From Candidatus Collierbacteria bacterium CG_4_9_14_3_um_filter_43_16 (GTDB lineage Bacteria; Patescibacteriota; Microgenomatia; UBA1400; MFAQ01), in assembly GCA_002789895.1 (NCBI GenBank), contig PFUC01000042.1, forward strand, positions 1 through 23,881: 23,881 bases of DNA, given 5' to 3'. Below are positions 13,546 through 21,025 of this stretch, piece after piece; within the stretch, counting starts at the first letter, position 1, and every line of letters begins with the position of its first letter. The translations under genes were made by a program, and so were the position numbers. The notes under the pieces are model-generated. The model was not told where the DNA came from. It was given only the letters and a program-made list of their open reading frames with translations, and ran no database searches.

Positions 13546-15242
13546 TGAAAAAACATCTTCCCATTGTTCTGATATTGATATTAGCCGCCGCACTCCGCTT
13601 ATTCGCTCTCGATAAATTCCCGGCCGGTCTCAATGCCGATGAAGCCTCCATTGGTTACAATGCCTGGTCTCTGATCCAGACAGGCAAAGATGAACATTCC
13701 GTGTCTTGGCCCTTGGTGTTTCGGTCTTTTGATGACTACAAACCTCCGGTTTATTTCTATCTGGTTCTTCCCTTTGTCAAAATGCTTGGACTAAATATTT
13801 GGTCTGTCCGTCTGCCATCCGCGCTACTCGGTATAGCCTCAGTATATCTATTGTATTTAGTGTCATTTTTGTTATTCAAGAAAAAGACTACTAATGAGTC
13901 TTGTCATGTCAAAACAAATAACTTCGCACTCATCACCGCCTTTCTCATTGCAATCTCCCCATGGCACCTACAGTTTTCTCGCGGAGGATGGGAAGTCAAC
14001 GCTGCTTTGTTTTTTATCCTCTTGGGTATTTGGGGGTTTTTAAAAGGCTCGGAGAAGCCAAAATATTTCTTCTTATTTGTCACCTCAATGGCCATCAGCC
14101 TCTACACCTACCACTCCGCCCGTGTAATTTCACCACTTATCTCTCTTGCTCTGATTATTCTTTATTGGAAATCTCTTTTCCCAATTTCGTCATTGCGAGG
14201 AGCGGAGCGACGTGGCAATCTCACTCCATCCACCAAAACCTTTCTCCTTTCCTGTCTTGTTGGAGTTTTATTAGCTCTTCCACTTGCCTCTCAATTATTA
14301 TCCAAAGAAGGACAATCACGCTTTACTGGAGTTTCTGTTTTTTCCGACAGTGGACCGTTATGGCAGGCACTGGAAATGCGCCGAGCTCATCAGGGAGATA
14401 CGGTCTATGTCAAAGCTCTTCACAATCAATACCTTTCTTATGGTCTGAGATTCGTCAAGAATTACTTGTCTCATTTTTCACCCAGATTCCTATTTGTTAC
14501 AGGGGATGAAATTGCCAGAAGCAAAGTCCCGGAAATGGGACAAACCTACTTATTTCTGACCCCATTTTATTTTCTTGGTCTCTTTTCTCTTTTAAAGTTA
14601 GACTCTAAGGGCAAGGTATTCACTCTGATTTGGTTTTTGATCGCCCCACTCGCGGCCGCACTCACTTTCCAGTCCCCCCACGCGCTCAGGTCGCAGAACA
14701 TGGTGATTCCCCTAAGTATTATTACCGGTTTGGGTTTTTCGGTGGTTCTCAATCTCTTGTTCAGGTCCGGTAAAAAGTGGCTTGTAGGATCCATCTCCGC
14801 CCTCTTGCTCCTTCTTGGTGGGTATTCGGTTGCTAGATATCTACATCTCTATTATGTTCACTACCCCAAAACACTACCTTACGCTTGGCAATACGGTTTT
14901 GACCAAATTGCTGATTATGTGGGTCAGCAGTATTACAACTACGACCGCATCCTCATCTCCGATCGCTATGATCAGCCCTATATTCTCATGGCCTTCTTCT
15001 TGAAGTACCCTCCGCAAACTCTTCAAAAAGAACTGATAATGACACCTAGAGACAAGTTTGGTTTTTCGACTGTCAGGAGCTTAGGCAAGCTCGAATTCCG
15101 GCAAATTAATTATGGCGAAGACAAAAAACTGCCCAATACCCTTATAATCTCAGCTGATGAGCCGGTGGACGATAAGGCCGTTATCTACACGATAAGTGAC
15201 CCAGCCGGCCACTCTATGTACAAATTCTTCTCTACTAAATGA
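13545..15242 (+). CDS. GT39/PMT-like membrane glycosyltransferase, paralogue 6
   Basis: 565 aa. Helix 1 ends at R18; catalytic-type D32-E33 in NADEASIGYNAWSLIQTGKDEHS; SFDDYKPPVYFYL; WSVRLPSALLG. Insert loop TTNESCHVKTNNFA; ISPWHLQFSRGGWE; TYHSARVISPL; then the foreign-looking S215-S-L-R-G-A-E-R-R-G-N-L226 coded by a palindromic repeat. The outer loop has MRRAHQG...ALHNQYLSYGLRFVKNYLSHFSPRFLFVTG, and the late FQSPHALRSQNMVIP motif is present. C-terminal soluble domain after the last helix near YLHLYYVHYPKTLPY. One-base overlap with the upstream gene and ATGA overlap with the downstream GT2 gene; no Shine-Dalgarno. Closest in layout to paralogues 4 and 5. Confidence 0.85.
   Translation: MKKHLPIVLILILAAALRLFALDKFPAGLNADEASIGYNAWSLIQTGKDEHSVSWPLVFRSFDDYKPPVYFYLVLPFVKMLGLNIWSVRLPSALLGIASVYLLYLVSFLLFKKKTTNESCHVKTNNFALITAFLIAISPWHLQFSRGGWEVNAALFFILLGIWGFLKGSEKPKYFFLFVTSMAISLYTYHSARVISPLISLALIILYWKSLFPISSLRGAERRGNLTPSTKTFLLSCLVGVLLALPLASQLLSKEGQSRFTGVSVFSDSGPLWQALEMRRAHQGDTVYVKALHNQYLSYGLRFVKNYLSHFSPRFLFVTGDEIARSKVPEMGQTYLFLTPFYFLGLFSLLKLDSKGKVFTLIWFLIAPLAAALTFQSPHALRSQNMVIPLSIITGLGFSVVLNLLFRSGKKWLVGSISALLLLLGGYSVARYLHLYYVHYPKTLPYAWQYGFDQIADYVGQQYYNYDRILISDRYDQPYILMAFFLKYPPQTLQKELIMTPRDKFGFSTVRSLGKLEFRQINYGEDKKLPNTLIISADEPVDDKAVIYTISDPAGHSMYKFFSTK
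13886..13931 (+). repeat. Diverged T-N-N repeat in paralogue 6
   Basis: ACTACTAATGAG ... AAAACAAATAACTTCGCACTC encodes TTNESCHVKTNNFAL. The TAACTTCGCAC edge matches copy B at 10513, but the AACCAAT core is interrupted by TCTTGTCATGTC. Same loop as the other paralogues. Confidence 0.5.
14188..14228 (+). repeat. CGTCATTGCGAG...GTGGCAATCTC palindromic repeat inside paralogue 6
   Basis: ATTGC and GCAAT form the outer stem. The element shares CGTCATTGCGA at the left and GTGGCAATCTCACTCCA at the right with the intergenic copy at 20948. In this gene it is read without a stop as SSLRGAERRGNLTP. This repeat type is widely scattered in bacterial genomes (general knowledge, not checked here). Confidence 0.8.
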
Positions 15243-16120
15243 AACCTAAACATCAAACTCTCTCCGTCACCATGGCTTCGTATAATAACGAAGATTGTAT
15301 TGCCGATTGCCTGAATTCCGTCAAAAATTGGGTCGATGAAATCATTGTGGTGGACGGCACTTCTACAGATAAGACAGCCGGGATCGCCAAAAAGATGGGT
15401 GCCAAGGTTCTAATTAGAGAAAATAATCCTGTCTTTCATATTCAAAAGAATATTGCTAACCAAGAAGCCAAATCGGATTGGATTCTTCAGTTGGACACAG
15501 ACGAACGAGTCACCTCGCAGATGAAAAAGGAAATTCTCGATCTTCTTGAAGGAAAATACTTTGGCTACGATAGTTGGCTTTCGCCACTCAAATCATCACT
15601 CAACAAAATTATCAAGATATTTCCCGAACCAAATAAATTAACCCAACCGGCCGCCGCCTATTGGCTACCTCGAAAGAACTTCTTTTTGACCCGTTACCAA
15701 AAACACGCCGGCCAGTACCCCGACCCCGTAATTCGGCTTTTCCAAAGAGGCAAAGCAGAACTACCGGCCAAAGATGTTCATGAGCAAATGATCGTTCATG
15801 GTGTTACCGGTTGGCTGGTCTCCGATCTGGATCATTACGCCACGCCCAATTTTTCTCGCTATCTTCTCCGAGAGGACCGCTATTCCGGTCTCAAAGCCAC
15901 TCAAATGAAAGCTGCAGGAATCAAAATAAACTTCTTTAATACTCTAAATTATTTATTCTTTAAACCCCTCGGTACTTTTTTTAGTCTCTACATCCGTTAT
16001 CGAGGGTTTCTCGATGGTTTCCCCGGTTTTGTTTTTTCACTTTACTCCGGTCTGCACCATGCCTTTTCTTATATGAAGCTTTGGGAATTATATAAAGATG
16101 AAGAATATGGCACCCATTAG
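15239..16120 (+). CDS. GT2 glycosyltransferase, WaaE/KdtX-like
   Basis: 293 aa GT-A enzyme resembling the LPS-core beta-glucosyltransferase group (WaaE type). N-terminal LSVTMASYNNED (8-19), VVDGTSTDKT (37-46), NPVFHIQKNIANQEAKSDWILQLDTDERV with the DXD site D86-T87-D88, and YPDPVIRLFQRGKAELPAKDVHEQM, which contains the conserved V-H-E. A hydrophobic C-terminal stretch (about 230-275) could anchor it to the membrane. Predicted to use a nucleotide sugar in the cytoplasm, acting on a lipid-linked acceptor. Its ATG overlaps the stop of GT39 paralogue 6 by 4 nt, so it belongs to the same transcription unit. The acceptor is not known and the LPS context of WaaE need not apply. Confidence 0.85.
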   Translation: MKPKHQTLSVTMASYNNEDCIADCLNSVKNWVDEIIVVDGTSTDKTAGIAKKMGAKVLIRENNPVFHIQKNIANQEAKSDWILQLDTDERVTSQMKKEILDLLEGKYFGYDSWLSPLKSSLNKIIKIFPEPNKLTQPAAAYWLPRKNFFLTRYQKHAGQYPDPVIRLFQRGKAELPAKDVHEQMIVHGVTGWLVSDLDHYATPNFSRYLLREDRYSGLKATQMKAAGIKINFFNTLNYLFFKPLGTFFSLYIRYRGFLDGFPGFVFSLYSGLHHAFSYMKLWELYKDEEYGTH

Positions 16121-17132
16121 AATCTACATCGCCGGTAGTGATCATTCTTCCGGTAGGGGGGTGGGCGTCTATGCCGACCATTTAATTCAGTCTTTGGGCA
16201 AACTCTCTGGCATCATGTTGACAGACAAAGACCCCGACATTATCCATTATCCCTTTTTTGATCTTTTCTACCCAACTCTTCCACTAAAGAAAGAAAAACC
16301 AACCATTGTCACCATCCACGATCTGACCCCCCTAGTCATGGCAGATAGGTACCCTAAAGGTATTCGAGGCACTATCAAACTTCTACTGCAGTGGTACTCT
16401 CTTCGGTCTGTCTCGGCCATTATTACCGACTCCGAGAACTCTAAAAAGGATATTGAAAAATATTTCAGAATATCGCCGCACAAAATATTCGTTACCCCTC
16501 TTGCTGTAGACGACGATTATAGGCAAGGTCCATCGGCTGCCAAACTCAAGGTGGTGAAATCAAAATACCACTTACCCGATAAATTTATTTTGACGCTGGC
16601 CGCTGGGCCTAATCCAAACAAAAACTTACCTTCACTGGCGGAAGTGACCGACCGTTTGGGAATTCCGTTGGTGATCGTTGGCAAAGGAATGCTCAAAGAA
16701 GTAGTCAAGCCAGTGCACCCGGAGCTCATCGATCTAGTGCGTCTGCAGGTCTACAACCACGTGCTCTATCCTGGGTTTGTCAGTAACGAAGATTTCAATG
16801 CCATGTTTCACCTGACCTCTCTCTATGTCCAGCCCTCGTATTACGAAGGCTTTGGACTGCCTCTTCTCGAAGCCATGACTTCCGGTTGTCTCATTGCCAG
16901 CTCAAACACTTCTAGTCTCCCCGAGGTTTATCACGATGAGGCTATCACTTTTAATCCCCGAAAATTAAAATCCATGGAGAAAGCCATTGGTAAAGCTTTG
17001 AAACTATCTCCGTCAGCCAAAGCCAAACAAATTTCTCTGGCCAAGGAAAAAGCCAAAACATTTTCCTGGTCCAAAACCGCCAAACTCACGGAGCAAGTTT
17101 ACCGAACAGTACTTGCTTCCGTTCGTCCTTAA
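16098..17132 (+). CDS. GT4 family glycosyltransferase
   Basis: 344 aa GT-B enzyme with two Rossmann domains. N-terminal domain: SSGRGVGVYADHLIQSL (glycine-rich loop), DIIHYPFFDLF, TIVTIHDLTPLV, and ITDSENSKKDI. C-terminal domain: FILTLAAGPNPNKNLPSL, VIVGKGM, LYPGFVSNEDFNAMF, and the EX7E-type motif E250-G-F-G-L-P-L-L-E258 (numbered from 16098), then SSNTSSLPEVYHDEAITF. This layout matches retaining GT4 enzymes such as mannosyltransferases. The start could be 16098 or the ATG at 16107; both overlap the WaaE-like gene (23 or 14 nt). Last gene of the plus-strand run; its final 47 nt are antisense to the MFS gene, and no terminator hairpin is visible. Confidence 0.9.
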   Translation: MKNMAPIRIYIAGSDHSSGRGVGVYADHLIQSLGKLSGIMLTDKDPDIIHYPFFDLFYPTLPLKKEKPTIVTIHDLTPLVMADRYPKGIRGTIKLLLQWYSLRSVSAIITDSENSKKDIEKYFRISPHKIFVTPLAVDDDYRQGPSAAKLKVVKSKYHLPDKFILTLAAGPNPNKNLPSLAEVTDRLGIPLVIVGKGMLKEVVKPVHPELIDLVRLQVYNHVLYPGFVSNEDFNAMFHLTSLYVQPSYYEGFGLPLLEAMTSGCLIASSNTSSLPEVYHDEAITFNPRKLKSMEKAIGKALKLSPSAKAKQISLAKEKAKTFSWSKTAKLTEQVYRTVLASVRP

Positions 17133-18270
17133 AGATCAGCCAATAAAAGTAAATTGCCGGCAGTCCAAGAGCGGTAAAAATTAATATCGACTTGGCAGGG
17201 CCCATCGCGTCAGCCATCCCACCCAACAGCAGACTCATGATGGCGTAGCCCAAGCTGCCTCCGAGTGAATTCAATGATGACATGGTTGCCCGTTGGTGAT
17301 TGGTAAACTCCTGTTGCATCAGGTTTCTTTCGGCTACCGAACTAACTCCAAAGAGAACAGAGGGGGTAGACATCAGGATTGGTGAAAAAACCGACGGGAA
17401 TCCCAGCGAAACCATACTAATGGCTTTCCCAAAAATATTGTCAAACAACAATATATTGATTTCTTTGAACTTTTTAATCAGTTTACCGCTGAAATAAAAA
17501 CTAATTGAAGCCCCAAAACTCGATAATGCTTGTGGAATACCTACAGCCCACATTGGCCACACTGTCGCATTAAAGGCAGAAGTAAACCCCCATCTCAACT
17601 CTCCAAGTGAGAAATTCATGATTGACGAAGCACTCAAAAGACGAAGTTTTTTGTTGACCACGAAGAGTCTGATCGCCTCACTGACATGACTAAAGACGTT
17701 TGTTTCTACTTTTTTGTGGAGTTTGGGGTCCACTATCAAGTAGGCAAAAATGAGCATTAACACTTGTGGTATTACCGAGGTCCATGCCAGAAGAGAAAGC
17801 GATACACTAGCCATCAATCCCCCTATCACGGCGGACAGACCCATCGCCAGTTGTTCCGTGGAGCTAGTTTTACCTTGATATTCGGCAAAACTACCCTCAA
17901 GATTTGATTCAGCCAAAGTGTCATACAAAAGTGCGTCGTTGTTACCACTATAAAATGCTCTGGACAAACCCTCAAAGACCGCGCCAACAACTAGGAACCA
18001 ATAAGACAGACCAATGGCATAAAAGATGAAGGCCAACACTCTTGCCCAAGTACCTAGCACCATCGTACTCTTCCGGCCAACAAAGTCAGACAATACACCG
18101 GTCGGTAATTCAAAAACCGTCGCCGCTATCATGATTATCCCCAAGATACTACCTCCCAAAAGAAATGATCCGGACACTTTTGAAAAATAAATAATAGCAA
18201 TCGGCCAAAACAAATTAAACCCAATCAAAAAATTGAAAATCGAAATCAGTTTTATATTCTTCCGGTACAT
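17086..18270 (-). CDS. MFS transporter
   Basis: 394 aa, about 12 transmembrane helices, length typical of the major facilitator superfamily. The cytoplasmic loop between helices 2 and 3 has the family signature G58-V-L-S-D62-F-V-G65-R66-K67. EGLSRAFYSGNNDALLYDTL follows helix 4, a pattern common in drug-efflux-like MFS proteins, and there is a mid-protein loop (VDPKLHKKVETNVFSHVSEA) between the two six-helix halves. Substrate cannot be inferred; it may export a small molecule or be unrelated to the glycan genes. A consensus TATAAT on the minus strand (18277-18282) ends exactly 6 nt before the ATG, suggesting a leaderless transcript. The 3' end overlaps the GT4 gene antisense by 47 nt. Confidence 0.88.
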   Translation of the reverse strand: MYRKNIKLISIFNFLIGFNLFWPIAIIYFSKVSGSFLLGGSILGIIMIAATVFELPTGVLSDFVGRKSTMVLGTWARVLAFIFYAIGLSYWFLVVGAVFEGLSRAFYSGNNDALLYDTLAESNLEGSFAEYQGKTSSTEQLAMGLSAVIGGLMASVSLSLLAWTSVIPQVLMLIFAYLIVDPKLHKKVETNVFSHVSEAIRLFVVNKKLRLLSASSIMNFSLGELRWGFTSAFNATVWPMWAVGIPQALSSFGASISFYFSGKLIKKFKEINILLFDNIFGKAISMVSLGFPSVFSPILMSTPSVLFGVSSVAERNLMQQEFTNHQRATMSSLNSLGGSLGYAIMSLLLGGMADAMGPAKSILIFTALGLPAIYFYWLIFKDERKQVLFGKLAP

Positions 18271-18276
18271 AAGCTG

Positions 18277-18282
18277 ATTATA
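18277..18282 (-). promoter_or_regulatory. -10 box for the MFS gene (leaderless)
   Basis: TATAAT on the minus strand (ATTATA as written) followed by 6 nt and then ATG at 18270. Transcription would begin at or next to the start codon. Confidence 0.55.
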
Positions 18283-18292
18283 CGCACCATAG

Positions 18293-18298
18293 TATAAT
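18293..18298 (+). promoter_or_regulatory. -10 box for the PIG-V-like gene
   Basis: TATAAT 11 nt before the ATG at 18310. It lies only 10 bp from the oppositely oriented TATAAT of the MFS gene, so the two promoters are divergent and nearly back to back, and polymerases would compete for the 39-bp gap. Confidence 0.55.
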
Positions 18299-18309
18299 CA
18301 TCCTTACCC

Positions 18310-19485
18310 ATGTCCATCAAAGAGATCTTCAAACTCGTTTTAGGTTGGCGAGTCTTGCTTGTTCTAGTGGTCCTCCCGGCCATGTTTCTTCTCCCTCCTC
18401 GTACCCGTTTCACCAATCTTACCGAAAAACCCTCCTTCGGCAACATATTTTCCATGTGGTCTAACTTCGATGGTCTTCACTATCTTGATCTCGCTCAGTT
18501 TGGTTATGGATACCAGCACAAGACAGATATGGACTATGCCTTCTTTCCGATTTATCCCTGGATGGTAGGTACCTTCAACTTCTTTGGTAGTTATCTGGCT
18601 ACCGGCCTGATATATTCCCACCTGTTTCTCATTCTGGCACTCTACTTTCTTTTCCGCCTCGTACTTCTAGATTTTTCCAAAAAAATCGCCAGGAACACCA
18701 TCATTCTGACGCTGATTTTCCCGACCGCTTTCTATTTTGGTACGGTCTATACCGAGTCTTTATTTCTCTTACTTGTCGTCCTCACCTTCTATTTGATTCG
18801 CCGCCAACAATTTTTTCTGGCCTGTCTTTTGGCCGCACTTGCTTCAGCCACCCGAATCACCGGCATTTTTCTCTGGCCCTCCATCATTTATGAATTCTGG
18901 CTCGTTTATCATAGTCAAATTTTGTCATCCTTGCGAATGCGGGCCGATGGTACCCGAAGGGGTAGATCTATCAAATTTATTCCAAAGATCATTCTTCTAA
19001 CTCTTCCTCCACTAGGGCTTTTTTCCTTCATGCGCTTTCAATATCTTAGGACCGGTGATCCTCTGTTCTTTTTTCATATCCAGTCAGTTTTCGGTGGCCG
19101 GACGGTGGATAAACTTATTCTTCTTCACCAAGTCTTTTTCCGCTATTTTAAAATGTTAATTTTTACCGACTGGGATCCACTTTATTTTACCGTTGTCTTG
19201 GAGTTGCTTTCGGCTGTTATAATTCTTTCGATTCTCATTTTCTTTTTCAAAAAAATCCGCTTTTCCTACTGGCTATTTGTTCTGTTTTCCTTTCTTTTAC
19301 CCACCTTTTCAGGTACCTTTATGAGTATGCCCCGCTTCATCTTGGTTCTTTTTCCGATATTCATCGTTCTAGCTTATTGGTTAGAAAAACAACATCCCTT
19401 TATCAAGCTTGTTCTTTACACGATTTGTATCTTGATGTCCATTTTCTCGGTGATCTTCTTCACCCGTGGCTATTTCGTAGCCTAA
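18310..19485 (+). CDS. PIG-V-like (GT76-type) GT-C mannosyltransferase homologue
   Basis: 391 aa membrane protein with roughly 8-10 helices. It shows the characteristic N-terminal loop WSNFDGLHYLDLAQFGYGY (D54, H57, Y58), then YAFFPIYPWMVG, FPTAFYFGTVYTESLFLLL, and ALASATRITGIFLWPS, the order seen in PIG-V-type enzymes that use polyprenyl-phosphate mannose. A basic segment at S206-S220 (SSLRMRADGTRRGRS) appears to be a translated repeat in the loop after helix YEFWLVYH. It also has MSMPRFILVLFPIF near the end. Likely adds a hexose to an extracytoplasmic glycan or glycolipid; real substrate unknown. Ends 21 nt before the stop of the convergent gene at 19507. Confidence 0.8.
   Translation: MSIKEIFKLVLGWRVLLVLVVLPAMFLLPPRTRFTNLTEKPSFGNIFSMWSNFDGLHYLDLAQFGYGYQHKTDMDYAFFPIYPWMVGTFNFFGSYLATGLIYSHLFLILALYFLFRLVLLDFSKKIARNTIILTLIFPTAFYFGTVYTESLFLLLVVLTFYLIRRQQFFLACLLAALASATRITGIFLWPSIIYEFWLVYHSQILSSLRMRADGTRRGRSIKFIPKIILLTLPPLGLFSFMRFQYLRTGDPLFFFHIQSVFGGRTVDKLILLHQVFFRYFKMLIFTDWDPLYFTVVLELLSAVIILSILIFFFKKIRFSYWLFVLFSFLLPTFSGTFMSMPRFILVLFPIFIVLAYWLEKQHPFIKLVLYTICILMSIFSVIFFTRGYFVA
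18923..18970 (+). repeat. Possible GTCATCC-type repeat translated inside the PIG-V-like gene
   Basis: TGTCATCCTTGCGAATGCGGG ... TACCCGAAGGGGTAGATCT resembles the GTCATCC...GATCT class of short dispersed palindromes and is rich in Arg/Gly codons unlike the surrounding hydrophobic gene. Only one copy is in the window, so identity as a repeat rests on pattern memory. Confidence 0.45.
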
Positions 19486-19506
19486 TATCGATTCCCAACC
19501 TCGTAA

Positions 19507-20928
19507 TCAATTACTCTGCTTCTCCAAGATCACAACCTGGAAGTTTTCTTGACAGTTGTATCTCTTAATTTCTTGGGCTTTGCCAAACATAGTTAGCTCG
19601 TTGTAAGCAGTTTTTCCAAGCTCAAAAGTACTACTGTCGAGCACTACCGCCATCAGCGATGCGCTGGTCGGGTCAGTCTCGATATATTTCACCTGACAGC
19701 CGGCTTGCTTCATCATTACCCGATGCTCCGGTCCATTGTGATATGGGTGGAATCCGGCTTGCACACTTTCAAATATCGGTTCTTTTATTTCCCTACAAAC
19801 TGTGGCAAAGCACTCCCGCATTTGCTCATATGTTCTAATCGCCGGTTTGAAGTATGCCGTCAGTCGGACCGGAGTCAGGTACAGCAAAGATAGAGCAAAC
19901 AAGGTCACTATTTTTGGCCATTTGGGTAAGGTAGCAATACAAAGAAAGAGGAGGGTTGTAAATCCAAAAATATAATGAGAATGAATAGTCAGAGGGACGA
20001 TGAAAGTAATCACCACCGTCAGGAATAATAGCCTTGAAAAAAAGTTTAATGCCGGATTTTCTTTTTTCTGTCCATACCACAGCAATATCGCTGTTAGAAT
20101 CAGTATTACCCCGATTAACAGCCCTCCCTTAAGTGCTAAACCATAGCCAAACAAACTGTTAAATTTTGCCGTCATCGAGATATTTTCGGCCTGCTGAGGC
20201 GTCACCCCTCTGGTAAACAAACTGGAAGTAAGCAGAAACTTGTGTTTTAGTTCAAACACGATGGTCGGGAAATTAACCACCATCAAAGCGAGCATTTCGG
20301 CCAGCATCGTTTTTAGTTTGTTTGCTTTCCAAAATACGATCAAAAAGAGAAAGATGCCAATAAAGGCTGGCGCCATGGAATAAGAAAAAGATATCGCTAT
20401 GGCCAGAGAAGTCACCATAATAATCATCAGTTTCTGTGAAAATTTCTGGGTTAACAGATAAAAACTGATTAATGCTGTTACCAGTAGGGGAGTGGTTAAG
20501 GAAGGATTCCAGACAAATCGGCTTTGGATAATATATTGTGGGCTGATTGCCACCAAAAGAAATACTGCTAGTAAGACTATTTGTATTTTTTTGTTCTCGC
20601 GCAAGAGCCACAGACCTACGAGGAAAAACGATATATAGATAAAGGTGTTTGTATACAAGAGAGCCATTGGTGAACCCTTAAATAATAGAAACCCGGGCAT
20701 TAGCAGATAAAAATAGATAGCGCTTTGGTTTATCGGCAGTGAGCTCGTTTGTGGTCCCAGCAAGGGTGGTTTGCCCGTCTCCATCCAATCTTGCAGTACT
20801 AGCAAGTCTCTCCCCATATCGTTGAAATAAAACAAAGAAGTTCGAACGTTATTAAATCTCAGCCACCAAAAAAGCCCCACCAACAGTATCGCCACCATCC
20901 ACACCCAATTTTTTTTCATCCAATTCAT
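19507..20928 (-). CDS. Divergent PMT/GT39-type GT-C glycosyltransferase
   Basis: 473 aa, about 10-11 helices. Helix 1 ends in WWLRFNN (R24). The first outer loop has FYFNDMGRDLLVLQDWMETGKPPLLGP: D37 and D41 stand where the six GT39 paralogues have DE, and the TGK...P spacing is kept. Then QSAIYFYLLMPGFLLFKG, AISPQYIIQSRFVWNPSL (counterpart of ISPWxxxSR) and a C-terminal soluble end with ETDPTSASLMAVVLDSS. It is a distinct branch rather than a seventh copy of the tandem set and carries no T-N-N insert. Start at 20928 is favoured because TACAAT (20935-20940, minus strand) ends 6 nt before it; ATG 20919 is an alternative. Confidence 0.75.
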   Translation of the reverse strand: MNWMKKNWVWMVAILLVGLFWWLRFNNVRTSLFYFNDMGRDLLVLQDWMETGKPPLLGPQTSSLPINQSAIYFYLLMPGFLLFKGSPMALLYTNTFIYISFFLVGLWLLRENKKIQIVLLAVFLLVAISPQYIIQSRFVWNPSLTTPLLVTALISFYLLTQKFSQKLMIIMVTSLAIAISFSYSMAPAFIGIFLFLIVFWKANKLKTMLAEMLALMVVNFPTIVFELKHKFLLTSSLFTRGVTPQQAENISMTAKFNSLFGYGLALKGGLLIGVILILTAILLWYGQKKENPALNFFSRLLFLTVVITFIVPLTIHSHYIFGFTTLLFLCIATLPKWPKIVTLFALSLLYLTPVRLTAYFKPAIRTYEQMRECFATVCREIKEPIFESVQAGFHPYHNGPEHRVMMKQAGCQVKYIETDPTSASLMAVVLDSSTFELGKTAYNELTMFGKAQEIKRYNCQENFQVVILEKQSN

Positions 20929-20934
20929 AAACTT

Positions 20935-20940
20935 ATTGTA
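20935..20940 (-). promoter_or_regulatory. -10 box for the divergent GT-C gene (leaderless)
   Basis: TACAAT on the minus strand, 6 nt before the ATG at 20928, the same spacing as at 18270 and 22322. Confidence 0.45.
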
Positions 20941-20947
20941 CCCCTCA

Positions 20948-20992
20948 CGTCATTGCGAATCTCGGTACTCCGAGCTGTGGCAATCTCACTCC
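20948..20992 (+). repeat. Intergenic CGTCATTGCGA...GTGGCAATCTCACTCC palindromic repeat
   Basis: Two nested stems are visible: ATTGC/GCAAT outside and CTCGG-TACT-CCGAG inside. The ends match the element at 14188 inside GT39 paralogue 6, while the middle differs. It lies between two divergent genes, upstream of both -10 boxes. Confidence 0.85.
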
Positions 20993-21015
20993 ACCCACAT
21001 TCAAATAGCGTAAAC

Positions 21016-21021
21016 TATATT
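21016..21021 (+). promoter_or_regulatory. Probable -10 box for the flippase gene
   Basis: TATATT 4 nt before the ATG at 21026; TAAACT at 21011-21016 (9 nt before) is an alternative. Either would give an almost leaderless transcript. Confidence 0.35.
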
Positions 21022-21025
21022 AGCC

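Noticed and set aside
13961..14509. 182-codon plus-strand frame inside paralogue 6
   Set aside because: Wrong phase within a gene whose motifs are all intact in the main frame; composition is rich in Ser/Cys/Phe without family features.
19486..19506. Bidirectional terminator between the convergent genes at 19485 and 19507
   Set aside because: Only a 5-bp stem (GTAAT/ATTAC) with a 2-nt loop and no T-run; not a credible terminator.
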